This document shows, piece after piece, positions 46,395 through 58,600 of a DNA stretch of 64,000 bases. Numbering within the stretch: the first letter of the stretch is position 1; each line of letters opens with the position of its first letter. The translations under genes and the position numbers were made by a program. Origin of the DNA: Toxonevra muliebris (Eukaryota; Arthropoda; Insecta; Diptera; Pallopteridae); assembly GCA_963691655.1 (NCBI GenBank), contig CAVNUY010000008.1, positions 62,001-126,000 of the forward strand, given 5' to 3'. The notes under the pieces are model-generated. The model was given only the letters and a program-made list of their open reading frames with translations. It was not told the origin of the DNA and did no database searches.

Positions 46395-46960
46395 CGTTAT
46401 GTTATTTAGCATTAAATGTACCTAAATATATTAAACAAATGTTAAAATTAACTAAAAAAAAAAAAAAAATGTAACTAAAAGTAAAAATTACTAATAACCC
46501 GAAACAAACAAACAAACATCTGCTTATGAAACTGATAATGTTAATGCTGCGATTATCAATAGCATCTATACAACACATGTTGGACGCGCTGAAATGGTTA
46601 AACATCCGTCAAAGATTAGAATTGAACACACTAATATCAGTATACCAAGCAAGGCATGGAGGAGTACCAAAATATATAAGACTTTATAATGCGCTAACCG
46701 ATGATATTAAGTGCGAACAAAATTTTAAGATATTTAAAAAAAAATGTATAGATTTGATAAGAAATTCCGTAAAATAATCGTTATGTTATTTAGCATTAAA
46801 TGTACCTAAATATATTAAAAAAATTTTAAAATTAACTAAAAAAAAAAAAAAAATGTAACTAAAAGTAAAAATTACTAATAACCCGAAACAAACAAACAAA
46901 CATCTGCTTATGAAACTGATAATGTTAATGCTGCGATTATCAATAGCAACGCAATCAGCG
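46191..46960 (+). repeat. 388-bp tandem duplication of a LINE 3' end
   Basis: Two direct copies start at 46191 and 46579 (GTTGGACGCGCTGAAATGG) and run through the stop codon, an A-run and AACCCGAAACAAACAAAC. Differences are few (for example an extra TA near 46290). Confidence 0.9.
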
Positions 46961-48783
46961 ATGGTAATGAGATAAGCAATTCTACGGCTCTCTCTTTTGC
47001 TGCTGTTATTACCAATTCGCTTAATGTTGTTGATCCACCATCGATATACTTACTCTGACAATCATATGGTTTCTCTTCACAACAATGACACTAACATCAA
47101 CAATGGTAAACATTTTACTAATGGATCTCACTCGACTGTTGTTGGTAGTAATTCTAATGCCGAACTAAAAGTTGCAGTTCGAACTAGTACCAATAGTTTT
47201 AGCAGGGTTGTCGTTGGCTGCAATTCTAACACTGAACTTGATGTCGCAGTCCGCATTAAATAGATCCACTTATCATCGTTTAAACCTTCAGTAACTGAAG
47301 ACAATATAGTGAATTATATTTCGAAACACGCGTAATTGGATGTGAATCAACTCTCTTGTACTAAACTTGTCAAACTAAACTTGCGAGGGGAGGAGGCATT
47401 CTACTTGCTGCAATGATAAACATATTGAACAACTATGTGTTAAAATTAAATTTTCAAACAGTAGATCTCTTTTTCTTTTAATATCACATATACCACCTAA
47501 TAGTTCTTTTGAATAATATAAAAACTATTTATAAAATTTTAAAGTTATCGCAGATATCGCTAATGAATTCGATGAAAACGTTTTCCTTGGTGACTTTAAC
47601 CTGTGCAATATTTCATGGTTATATCTTAACAATAGTTTATATAAACAATAGTTTATTACCTATTAATATTAAGCCCGATATTGATTTACTCGTTATAAGC
47701 ACATTGTTTACATATGGATTCAAACAAATTAACTATATTGTAAATGATAATTCTCGTATTTTAGATTTAATTTTTGTATCATCTGATTTGAAAGCATCTT
47801 GCATAGCATACATCATAAAGCGGTCATTATTAATTTCCAATTTTATTGTCAAACGGTCGTAGAATCACGCGAATACGATTACTCCCATGCAGACTGTGAA
47901 GCAATTAGAGATTTTTTGGAATCTTCTAATTGGTCGTTTTTGGACCTTTCAGATCCAGCTAACTCATATGATATTTTATGCAATAAATTTAATTTTGCTT
48001 TATCGAATTTTGTTCCTATCAAGCGTATGAAAAAAAAGCTTACAAAACTACCTTGGTTTAATTCTAGATTGTGTCATTTAAAAAATGTTAAAAATAAAGC
48101 ATATAAAAAATACAAACGAACAAACTGTGAAACAGATTTTCTTAACTTACAAAGCTTAAGGAAAGATTTTGGCTGCTTACATAAGTTTCTATATGAACAA
48201 TATATTCTTGACATTGAATCTAAACTTACATCCAACCCATCCGGTTTCTGGAATTACATAAATTCTAAACGTCAAACGAATGGTTACCCTACTACATTGG
48301 TATTAAATGGCATATGGTCTAATAATACTCTAGAGTCATGCAATTTATTTGCCCAATATTTTCAAGAAGTTTATGTTAATAATATTATTAATTCAAATAA
48401 CAACCTTCAATTGCTCAACTCAATTAATGGTGCTAATATCTTTCACATTTCTCATAGTGATGTAGCAACTGCGATTTCAGAGTTGAAATCTAGCTGTAAC
48501 AGGGATATCGAAGGTTTTTCTCCTACATTTCTCAAAATTTTCTCTAACATGGTCGTCGTTCCATTTGCTAAGCTTTTCAACGAGTGCTTAAAATAAGGTG
48601 TATTCCTTGAAGCTTGGAAGCTATGCGCAATTGTACCAATTTTTAAATTAGGCGATCGTAATGATATCTCCAACTACCGAGCTATAGTAAAGCAAAGTAC
48701 TATTGCTGAATTATTTGATAGTGTTGGCATCACCACAATACTCATCAATGTGGCAATTCCAAAACACACAAACTATTATGAAA
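46961..48783 (+). pseudogene. Jockey-like LINE remnant: ORF1 end, endonuclease end, RT start
   Basis: 46970-47400 has a Ser/Asn-rich region ending with TEDNIVNYISKHA, a motif resembling the ORF1 region before the knuckles. 47509-47862 matches the endonuclease C-terminus (INYIVNDNSRILDLIFVSS). 47860-48596 gives the linker (KLTKLPWFNSRLCHLKNVKN, SNPSGFWNYINSKR) and the RT entry (IEGFSPTFLKIFS). It is broken by a stop at 48594, with continuation in another register (VFLEAWKLCAIVPIFKLGD). Sequence is lost at the Helitron boundary. Nonfunctional. Confidence 0.75.
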
Positions 48784-49046
48784 CTAGCTGGGAAAAGTAG
48801 GGTGCGTGGCAGCCCCAACCTAATCTAATTATTTAACTTTTTGAATATCTTTTGCTTTGATTAGAGATTTTTTTTAGACACCGAAATTATATTTTTAATA
48901 GGTATATTTTATTATAATTTTTTTTAATTGTTTAAATTTGTTCGGTAGGATTAACATTTGACAAAAATAAATTTTTTTTTTATATTGCTATTTTGATAGT
49001 TTTTGTCTAATAAAAAAAATATATATTAGCAAATAAAGAAATAAAA

Positions 49047-49826
49047 CTAAATAGATAAAAAATAATTAAATAATTCATTGGTTACAGTTTCAACACTATA
49101 GAAATGATAAATAATGTTTTTATGATAAGTAGGCATGAAAGTACCCTGGCGTATTCCTTTGGCGCCGAATGACCTCATTTGAAATAAGGTGTTATACTTT
49201 CTAATATTTTTTAAAAAGTGTGAAGATAACAGATGTGCCCCTGTCAATAGGGTTTTTATTGTTTCTGGTGGCTCTTGAATTTCAGGGAGAATTACTTTGC
49301 CAGCAGCACAGCACATACCATTAGATTCATCAAACAATTTTTTTGCTAAGCATCTAGAGCATGTCTTATTCATGCCCCCAATTTGTACATTTTTTAGTTG
49401 AGAATATTCAACATTTGGGTTATATCTAAAAGCCGACCCATGACAAAATTTACCTTGATAGAATTTCGAGTTTGCGCTCTAGACATAGATGTTATTTGTC
49501 TCTGCGTAGCAAGCCTCTGCTCACGTTCAAAACTGGATTCCTTAGTGTGAATTTGCAATTTACGAATTGGATTATTTTTAAGTCTTTGTAAGCGTTCAGG
49601 GTCAGATTCTTCGCGCGAATTCGAGATGAATATTGTCTAAAATTTTCAAGACGCTGTGAATGCTCCGGGCTAGACTCTCGGATACAACGTACTCTATATA
49701 CTCTTGACGTCGATGTATTTCTAGAAAGTTCTGGTTTTCTTTTTGACATTTTTCGTTATAAGAAATTAATTCGTTGGGTGTACGATTGACAAATATGTAT
49801 ACATATACTTGAGAGTATAATCTCAA
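49047..49826 (-). pseudogene. Helitron Rep/helicase N-terminal fragment (copy B)
   Basis: The same fragment as at 3778-4498, with its own extra lesions. It contains SISRAQSR-like, CSRCLAKKLF, CCAAGKVILPEIQEPPE, YNTLFQMRSFGAKG and GTFMPTY. Frames are broken near 49440 and 49600. No HUH or helicase motifs follow. Confidence 0.8.
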
Positions 49827-50918
49827 CTACAACAACGAAATAAACAAATAAATTATTTCAACATTTGTTTACAAAAAAACTATGATTTGGTATGAGCCTA
49901 CTTACAACGCAAATACCTTCCTATTTAAGGTTTCTTTTATGATCCAATAAAATCGCAATGTTACTTATTAATCGGAATACTATTTATAAATTTTTTCAAT
50001 TAAGTTCAGCAACACATTAATTATTCACGAAATAAAATAAGGTAATCAGCTGTTTTCATTTCCCAGCAGCCAAACAGCATTGCCGGATGTAAATAAACAT
50101 TGAAAAACTGCAAACATTTATATACGAAAATTCATATATGCATATATACACATGAAGAAAAAACGATTGACAAATATACAAATCTGAAAAATCTGAGACA
50201 CGCAAAAAAAAAAAAAAAAATTTACGCCTAGAAACAAGAATTCATTTTTCATTGCGTTCGTTTGTTGTTATGCAGTGCATTGATACGTAAATTAATGCAA
50301 AACTAACTCAATAAAACTATGCCAACAAAAAGCAATCAGATTTTTCCGTTCGCGAACGAAGAACGTATTCATTTTTAGTCACTCACGAGTGTAAAGTATT
50401 GTTGTTCACCGACCTGTGTGTGGTTTGTGTGTGATCGATCGCACTATACGTGAACTAACGATGTATGCGAACGAAACCAAATATTAAAACGATACACATA
50501 CACGATCGTGTATGACACCGAACAAAATTTGGATACACACAAAATTGATATGAAAATAAAAATATGTGTTGGTTGCTCTAAACTGTGTTTGTTTACATTT
50601 ATGTACGGGATTTTTATTCAGTGTGTGTATTTTTCTGAACCCTGATATAACATGCATTTGACGTCAGATTTTTAAACAGCGCAATGGCCGAGATGGCTAA
50701 TGTGCAAGTTTGATGTTTTTATTAACCTTAGAACTGTGACTTGGGCAGTCAGTGCCCATACTCATTTTGGATGTTGAATCTCGGGCGTTTGGGAAGTCCA
50801 ACTTAATTTTTTTAGTAGGCCGATAGATTGTACCTTTGTTTATAAGTTGACAAAATTCCAGATGTATACCTCTAGTAATAACAAAGTTACGACATTTTAT
50901 ATGGTGAGTACGCTGTAC

Positions 50919-50944
50919 GTGACTTGGGGCACTCAGTGCCCATA
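50919..50944. repeat. Internal copy of the piggyBac subterminal palindrome
   Basis: GTGACTTGGGGCACTCAGTG repeats the subterminal motif at 50736-50760 and its complement at 53301-53323. piggyBac elements use such internal repeats as transposase contact sites. Confidence 0.7.
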
Positions 50945-51083
50945 ATATTTCTTCATATATTTTGTATGGAGAACGGTAATTTTCTAACGGTTTTTGGTAG
51001 TTATTGTGCATTTCTAATCAGTTTCGCGTAAAAATTTGAAGTGAAAAGTTTATTTTAAGTTGTGATAATAATTTTTTTTTGAA

Positions 51084-53177
51084 ATGAGTGAAGAATTGGC
51101 GGTTTATTTGACCAACTTACGCCGTTAATTGACCGAAGAAGAAGAGGAAAACATTGCAAATTATTTCAATGCTCTTGAAAGCGATGATGATGATAGTGGA
51201 AAAGAACCTACATTTGGTGGCGACCACGAACCAATACCCAGTGACCAATCTGACTTCGGAGGAGATAATGCTCAGCCCATTCCTGATCCACGTTTCGAAG
51301 AATATGTCCACGAGGAAGCTGCAGTAGATATGGATCCTGATGAAAACAGAATTGATTTGTCAACTTCGGTTATTGAAGGCAATCGCGGTGAAAAATATTG
51401 TGGTCAAGGAAGAAACGACCAAACTGTCTGGTGGTCAATGCCAAGCCAAATTGAACAACAGCGAACAGAACTAGCATTGAAAGTCCGCAGACAATCAACG
51501 TCAATATGCACGGAAAGTTTTGAGTCAAAAAGATATGCCTTTATACGCGTTTTTCCAGTGTCTCTTGTTGAAGGTATTGCTCTTGAGACAAATAGGAAAG
51601 CAAAAAGAGTAATACAGGAAAATATGCGTCAAACAGGGCCAAAAAAATTAAGATATTGGCAAGACACAAATGCGGATGAAATATATGCTTTTATTGCAAT
51701 AATCTTATACTCCGGTGCTGAAAAAGCAAACTTAGTTCATGCCAAGGATCTTTTTCACAAAATGAATATGCCCTTTTATAGAGCAGTGATGTCATTGCAT
51801 CGGTTTGAGCAATTATGCCGCTTTTTGCGCTTTGATGATTCCAGGACTCGTGCTGAGAGATTACGGCACGATAAGTTGGCGCCTATTCGTCATGTATGGA
51901 CATTATTTTTGGCGAATTTGACGATACCATTCATTCCAGCGAAAGAATTGACAGTTGATGAGCAGTTACTTTCAACAAGAAACCGATGCAGTTTCCGCCA
52001 ATACATTCCCTCTAAGCCCGGAAAATATGGTATAAAAATATTTTGGCTTGTTGACGCAAAATCCAATTATCCACTTGCAGGCGAAGTATATTTGGGTGCA
52101 CAGCCTAATGAACAGAGGTCAACTGGTATAGCGCGCAATCTCGTTATGCGACTCAGCAATCTATATTTAGATAGGGGTGTGAATATCACAATGGACAACT
52201 TTTTTAAAAGCTATTACTTAGCGGAGGAATTGCTTGCACGGAATACTACCTTGGTGGGCACAATAAGAGGCAATAAGCCGCAATTGCCAAAACTTTTTAC
52301 ATCTTCTGAAGAAGCAAAAAAAAGAGGTGTGTTTGAATCAGTGTTTTGCTTTTCAAAATCTATGCAATTGCTAAGCTTTACAACACATTCGAAGAAAAAC
52401 GTGATACTGCTTACTGCTCTCAACTGCCCATGCCAGCGAAGAAGTGAATCCTGTAACAAAAAAACCACAAGTTATACATGACTATAATGAGCATAAAAGT
52501 GGAGTCGATACTTTTGACAAAATGCTACGTGGATTCACTGGCAAAAGAATAACCAACCGCTGGCCCATGGCATTATTTTATAATATGCTGGATGTTGCTG
52601 GACTTGCAGCGTTCAGGCTTTTTGAGCATAGTCACCCTATGTGGAACACCAATAAGTCTGAAAAGCGCAAAATATTTTTGAAAGAGCTCTCTATGGAGCT
52701 AGCACAAAAACAATTACACAACCGACGCAAAACAAAAATCAATTCTTCAACAAAAATTGCAATGGACTTGATAGATTTCAAACGGGTTCCTGCAGTACCG
52801 AGATCGCGTCCAGCAGTACAGGTAGGCTTTCATAATTCATTTTATTTCAAAATAAGTTAATTTTCAAATATAATTAAAAATTTTGTTTTTTCTTCCCTCA
52901 GATCAACACTTTGAAGCGACGGTGTGAAACCTGCAAAATTGCTAAAACCGACAACAAAACAACAGCAGTTTGTGATCATTGTCTTGCTCCGACATGCACC
53001 AAACATTATATAAGGACATGTGAAAAGTGCTACTTCGCAAAATACAACGCCGATGCTGATGCGGACTCAGATATTGGTGAAGATGCGGATAATACAACGT
53101 CAACTCCAAATCAAAGCGCATCAAAAAGACAGCGGTTCAAAACTAAACTTTATATGATTTTTATTTCTTTCAATTAA
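51084..53177 (+). pseudogene. piggyBac transposase, two lesions, one predicted intron
   Basis: The likely start is the ATG at 51084 (MSEELAVYLTNLRR), stopped by TAA at 51126. The frame then stays open to about 52400. It has an acidic N-terminus, then catalytic Asp 1 (ELTVDEQLLSTRNRC, about residue 292) and Asp 2 (ITMDNFFKSYY, about 371). Asp 3 (HKSGVDTFDKM, about 473) lies in a shifted frame after a 7-bp tandem duplication (TACTGCT twice) near 52402. A GT-AG intron (52822-52901, 80 bp) joins AVQ to INTLKRR in frame. The last exon holds the Cys-rich finger (CETCKIAKTDNKT, CDHCLAPTCTKHY, CEKCYF). DDD residues and finger are all present. Length is about 670 codons, near the family norm. A cut-and-paste transposase acting at TTAA. 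Confidence 0.9.
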
Positions 53178-54430
53178 AAAACCTTTGTTTCTAACAATAA
53201 ATACATGTTTCATTAAATTTTGTGCATAAGTAAGGGAAATATTTGCTTTTTCATGAAAAAACTTCTGAAAAAGCTTAAATTTCCATACAAAATACATTAC
53301 TGGGCACTGAGTGCCCAAGTCACGAGATTAAGTTGTATGACTATGTCACGGTTCTAAGGTTAAATGTTAGCCAAGGGAAAACTTTTTTTTACAATTTTTT
53401 AACACACATTTTTTTTCTTAAATTAAAACACCCACATAATAAGGCAACCTTTTTTCATAGTTAAACACAAATTGTATTTTAACTAAACTATACGCATTTA
53501 CAACTTTGCATTTCATATGGACTTAAATTGTAGTTAATAAAAAAAATGAAAATTTTAAATACATTTACTGTAGACATGTTAAATGTTTTTCTTTTTAAGA
53601 ACCTGTTTTGCCCAATCTCTTTCCTGAAATCTTAAGAAGATATAAAAATTTATAGTGGACGTTATCACACACGCATGAACTCCAAGAATCCCAGAATTTA
53701 TTTTTTTTCTTAATTTATATGGCAATACATAATTCATAAATATTAATGTAAACGAATTTACAATGAAAAAATTAATAAACAGTATATTTTTATATTCAGG
53801 TAATGCGTCTGAATCATGAAAATATAATATTGCATTTTATGCCTGATTTCCATTTTAACAACAGTTTATGACCAACACATTAATTTTTTGTTTTGGCTTT
53901 TAGCATTGCATTTATTAACGTTAAACCGACATCAGTGCGATAGGGTATGACAATCCCCAGAGCCTATATTTACTGAAATAATTTCTGTATCGGTCAAACT
54001 CTTATAATTTTCGTTTGTAGAACCTTTGCATAACAATCCTCTCAAGAAAATTTAGCTATACATATGCAACCTGAGTGTTACCAGTTCCTCGTGCTCTTGT
54101 AAAAATTCGATGGGATATGACATCTCCACAGCAAAAATAATGAAACTTTTTGTGTAAATATTTTCGAATGCATATTCATGCACCTAGTTGATATAATCAT
54201 ATTAAATATTTAACTTTTTTAAATATCAAAGAGTTTCGGTTTTACTTTCATTTTACAGAAAAAATTTAATTAATACAAATTCGAATAATTTTTATTTTGT
54301 TTAAAAATCGTTTGAACATGAAATGTTTTTATTTATACACTTTGTGTATTTGCATGTTGTATATTTAGTTTTGTATTTACTTTTTGTCGATAAAAAAAAA
54401 ATAATTTGTTTAAAAAAAAAAATTTATTTG

Positions 54431-54500
54431 GTGGGATTCGAACCCATGCCTCACAAAAATCCTTCCCACATTCATATCTTTAACTACCCCTCTTACCACT
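54431..54500 (-). other. tRNA-like segment in Helitron B (A box lost)
   Basis: The B box GGGTTCGAATCC is kept, but the A-box side is cut where copy A has ACTGATCC. Confidence 0.4.
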
Positions 54501-54798
54501 TCAAGCATTTATTTTGTATGGGAGGTGCCACACCCAATTGTTTTATTGAAATAAAATATAGCCTATGTTCAAACGGGGAACCCCACGACAAAAATACTGC
54601 AAAAAATTTTAAAATTGGGTCAGTAGTTCATGATTACCCCAATAATACATCCAAACTTTACTAAACTATTAATAGTATAAATAAATAAAAAAAGTCTACG
54701 TAAGCACATGCAGCATACTAAAGTCTGCGCAAACATATTCAGCGTATACTTATATCTATAAAAACACATATAGCGACGTAAAAAAAAAAATTTTTGCA

Positions 54799-55587
54799 AT
54801 GTCGACATTAGAAGGTGTAATTGAAAAACTAATTACATACAACAACAAGAATCAACTGTTAGACAGCAAGAAATTATGGAAAAATTTGCACAGATTATGG
54901 AAAATCTACAGCGGGCACGCATAACGGAGATCAAATCGAATCACAACAACACAACCATAACGGACATGAGCAACACATCCATTCAAGCAGTACCGCAAGA
55001 AAACTGATGGAGATTATTGCAAATAATATTCACGAATTCCGTTACGATCCAGAAGACAGTCAAATTTTTTCAAGTTGGTACAACCGTTATGAAGACTATT
55101 TCACAGAAGATGCTAAAATTCTAGATGATTCTGCAAAAGTACGTTTACTTCTTCGGAAACTGAGTCCACAGGGTTATCAACGTTATGCAGATTGTATTCT
55201 ACCAAAAAAATCAAAAGATTTTGATGGAACAGTCCAGCAGCATAAGTCATTTTTCGACCATCATGAATCCATTTTTAGCATTCGTTACAAATGTTTGCAA
55301 ATCACAAAAAGCTATGCTGAGGATTTAATTGCGTACTCTGGCAGAGTTAATAAGCAATGCGAGAATTTCTTCCATAGTAAAATGACTGCTGATCAATTCA
55401 AGTGTCTCATCTATATTATTGGATTAAGTTCTCCTTCACACATTGAAATTCGTAATAAGTTACTTCAAAGCTTGATGGTAACCTCAGCACGACGTTGGAA
55501 CAGCAGAAACACAACGAATCATGATGTTGAAAAGCGACGCACAGCTGGTAGAATCAAAAGCCACCGCCATCAATGCGGTTTCCTCAG
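54799..55587 (+). pseudogene. Ty3/gypsy-type gag (5' part)
   Basis: A start MSTLEGVIEKLI near 54799 loses frame soon after. The main frame from 55007 reads a capsid-like domain (DSQIFSSWYNRYEDYF, AKVRLLLRKLSPQGYQRYA, TADQFKCLIYIIGL). This pattern is typical of insect K02A2.6-like gypsy gag proteins. A frameshift near 55480 scrambles the end, and the gene is then split by the inserted LINE. The zinc-knuckle part resumes at 61203. No env-like frame was seen anywhere. An old, broken copy. Confidence 0.75.
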
Positions 55588-55685
55588 ATTAGGTTAGGTT
55601 AAAATGGCTGCCAGCGAGCGCCAGCACACTTAGGCCAGACAGGCCCATTGCGATACCATACAAAAGGAGCGAAGTCCCTATCCCT

Positions 55686-58600
55686 CTAATTCAGGCCATT
55701 GAACCATTGAGTACCTTTCAGGAAGTTAAGTAGGTGTCTGATTTGGATGTTAGTCAAGTCTTTAAGGTCATCGAAGACAAAATTGTCCAGATGTTTCTTT
55801 CGTACGTGAATCAAAGCTGGGCATTCGCATAAAAGATGAGTTACAGTTTCCTGTTCTTCCTCGTTGCCACAGCTCCTGCAATGATTTCTATATGGAAGAC
55901 CCAGTCTTTCTGCATGTCTTCCAATGGGGCAATGTCCAGTAATCACCCAAGTCACAGTACTGATGAAGTGCCTGTTGGTATGTATCAGGTCATTTGTCCG
56001 GCGACTATCCAGCTTAGGCCAAATGAGTCTAGTAGTTTTGCAGGTGTTTTCCAGTGACCACCTTTCGTTAGTAAGTTTTATTGCATTCGTGGCTAGCCTT
56101 AGTTTACACGTTGCCATAGGGACGCCTATATACTCCTTGTCAGGAGTGATTTGCAACAGTGTTCCTTTTCTAGCTAACCCGTCAGCAGTTTCGTTCCCCG
56201 GTATACCTATATGCCCCGGCACCCAAATTAGGTGCAGATTGAACTGATCGGACATCTCGTTAAGAGACGCTCTACAGTTAAGAGCTATTTTAGAAGTAAG
56301 GTAGACAGATTCAAGGGATTTTATAGCTGCCTGACTATCGGTAAAAATACATATATCCCTCTTGGATATCACGTTATACCTCAGCCAGTACGTGACTTTC
56401 TTGATTGCCGTGACCTCTGCCTGAAATACACTGCAGTGATCAGGCAGCCTGAAGGATAAATTTACATCCAGCTCTTCACAAAAGATGCCAGCTCCAACTC
56501 TGCCATCCAGTTTAGAGCCGTCAGTATAGAAGTGGATAGAATCCTTTTGAAACCGCTCTCCATTATCCCATTCCTGTCTATCAGGAATAAGAGTGTCGAA
56601 CTTGTCGTTGAAGATTGGTTTCGCAAGAGTGTAATCAATTGTCTTAGGTACGAAACTAAAATTATTTTGGATCGTGGAGTGTCCTGATCTGCCTGTTGAC
56701 CATTCCGAAATGGAATTTAGTCTCAGGGCAGTACTGGCTGCACAATGTTTGCCATAAATGTCAAGAGGAAGGAAGTGAAGCATGATATCCAAGGACTTGG
56801 TGGCCGTGCTTCTTAGTGCACCAGTGATACAGAGTGAAGCAGTTCTTTGTACTTTCAAAAGCATATTCATATGAATTGCCTTGTCCAAAGCCGTCCACCA
56901 GACCGCAACACCATACATCAATATGGGCCTGACTACGGAAGTATATAGCCAGTGAACCACGTGCGGCTGCATACCCCATTTGGTTCCTATTGCTCGTTTG
57001 CACGAGTAAAGCGCTGTTATTGCTTTATCTACCCGCCATCGGGTATTTTGCTTCCAGCTGAGTTTTTTGTCTAAAATGAGGCCTAAGTATTTAGCTTCTT
57101 CATTGAGAACAAGCCTAGTGCCATTGAGTGAAGGTGCAATAAAGGGTGGTACTTTGTACCTTCTAGTAAAGAGGACAAGTTCGGTTTTCTGCGTATTGAC
57201 GCTCAGTCCACAATTTCCTGTCCATTTCGTGAGAATGTTAAGAGTAGATTGCATAACATCTCCTAGTGTGTTGGGCAATTTGCCTGATATAGCAATGGCT
57301 ATGTCATCTGCATAGGCAATCACTTTGCAGCCTGTTTCTTCTAGGGATAGAAGCAATCCGTTGACTACAAGTGTCCAGAGAAGTGGCGAGAGTACCCCCC
57401 CTTGGGGGGTGCATCTGTGAGCATACCTTGATATGGAAGAGCCCCCCAATTTCGACTTGATAACCCTCCTTGTAAGTAAGGAGTGTATAAGTTTCCTCAA
57501 AGGAGCCTCCACCTCAAGGGTCTCGAGAGCATGAATGATCGCTTCAGGAAAGACATTGTTGAAGGCCCCCTCGATGTCGAGAAAAGCCACCAAAGTGTAG
57601 TCCCTGAAGTGAAGGGCCTGTTCAATAGTGAAAACTAGAGAATTCAAGGCCGTTTCAACCGATTTGCCTTTGCAGTACGCATGTTGCGACTGTGATAGTA
57701 CATCTCGGTCGACCTTATGCCGAATAAAGGTGTCTATCAGCCTTTCCAGTGTTTTCAAAAGAAATGATGAAAGACTTATTGGTCTAAGGTCTTTGGGTTT
57801 GCTGTGAGAGCATTTCCCTGCCTTAGGGATAAAGGTTACATTCACCACAGTCCAGCTAGAGGGAATGTGGCATAGGTGCAGGCATGCTTTAAAAATAGTT
57901 TCTAACCAAGGAAGAACAATTTCAGAGACGGTTTGCAATTCAGCAGGTATGGTGCCATCCGGTCCTGGGGACTTAAATGGCTTGAAACTGTTGATTGCCC
58001 ACCGAATTTTATTCTTATCAATGATAGAATGTCCCAGGGGGCTGTTAGAAACAGTCTCAGGGATATGTGAAAGGGTGGGTGCAAGGTTATCCTTGGAGCA
58101 AACCGGAAAGTGAGTATCGAATAGGAGCTCCAAGGATTCCTCGCTGCTGGTTGTCCAGTTCCCGTCCACTTTTTGGAAAAAGCTCGGAATACTGGGACTA
58201 GTAGAAAGGATCCTCCTAAGCCTCGAAGCCTCTGAAAATTTACTTATGCTTCCGCAAAAGTTTTCCCAGGAGCTACGCTGGGCCTTACGAGTCTCTTTCT
58301 TATATACCTTGAGAAGGGTTTTATAGGAAGTCCAGTCGTCATTTGACCTACTGTACTTAGCTGTGCTAAAGGCTTTACGACATTCCAACCTTAGGGAGCT
58401 GAGCTCAGTAGACCACCAAGGTGGTTTTTGCTTGCCGCGTGGCCTTACAATCGGGCAGCAGCTCTCAGTAGCGTGCTTAAAAGAAGAGGTAAGCACATTA
58501 ACCAAATTGTCGAGTTCATGTGCATTTGAAGGTTGCTCAATTGCAATTGAGCTGAGTGAGTGGTTTATAGTGTCCTTAAACAACAGCCAATCGGTCTTCT

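Larger units (their letters stand above)
50726..53359 (+). mobile_element. piggyBac-family transposon (2634 bp)
   Basis: It is bounded by TTAA on both sides (50722-50725, 53360-53363) and 15-bp inverted ends CCTTAGAAC(T/C)GTGAC. Helitron copy A carries the empty site, a single TTAA, at 5081-5084. Subterminal palindromes (TGGGCACT-G-AGTGCCCA type) lie at 50743-50759, 50924-50943 and 53301-53317. It encodes one transposase gene, disabled by point lesions, so the copy is probably immobile by itself but may still be a substrate. Confidence 0.95.
48784..54681 (-). mobile_element. Helitron copy B, carrying a piggyBac insertion
   Basis: It aligns with copy A along its length. On the minus strand the 5' end is TATACTATTAATAG (the leading TC has decayed). 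The 3' end still has CTAG next to T, but the terminal hairpin is deleted between AGCTGGG and GAAAA. Without the piggyBac it would be 3.26 kb, as in copy A. It also differs by a replaced segment at 50185-50650, an extra ~105 bp at 54180-54285, and a 302-bp deletion near 54498. The lost hairpin suggests it cannot transpose. Confidence 0.85.
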
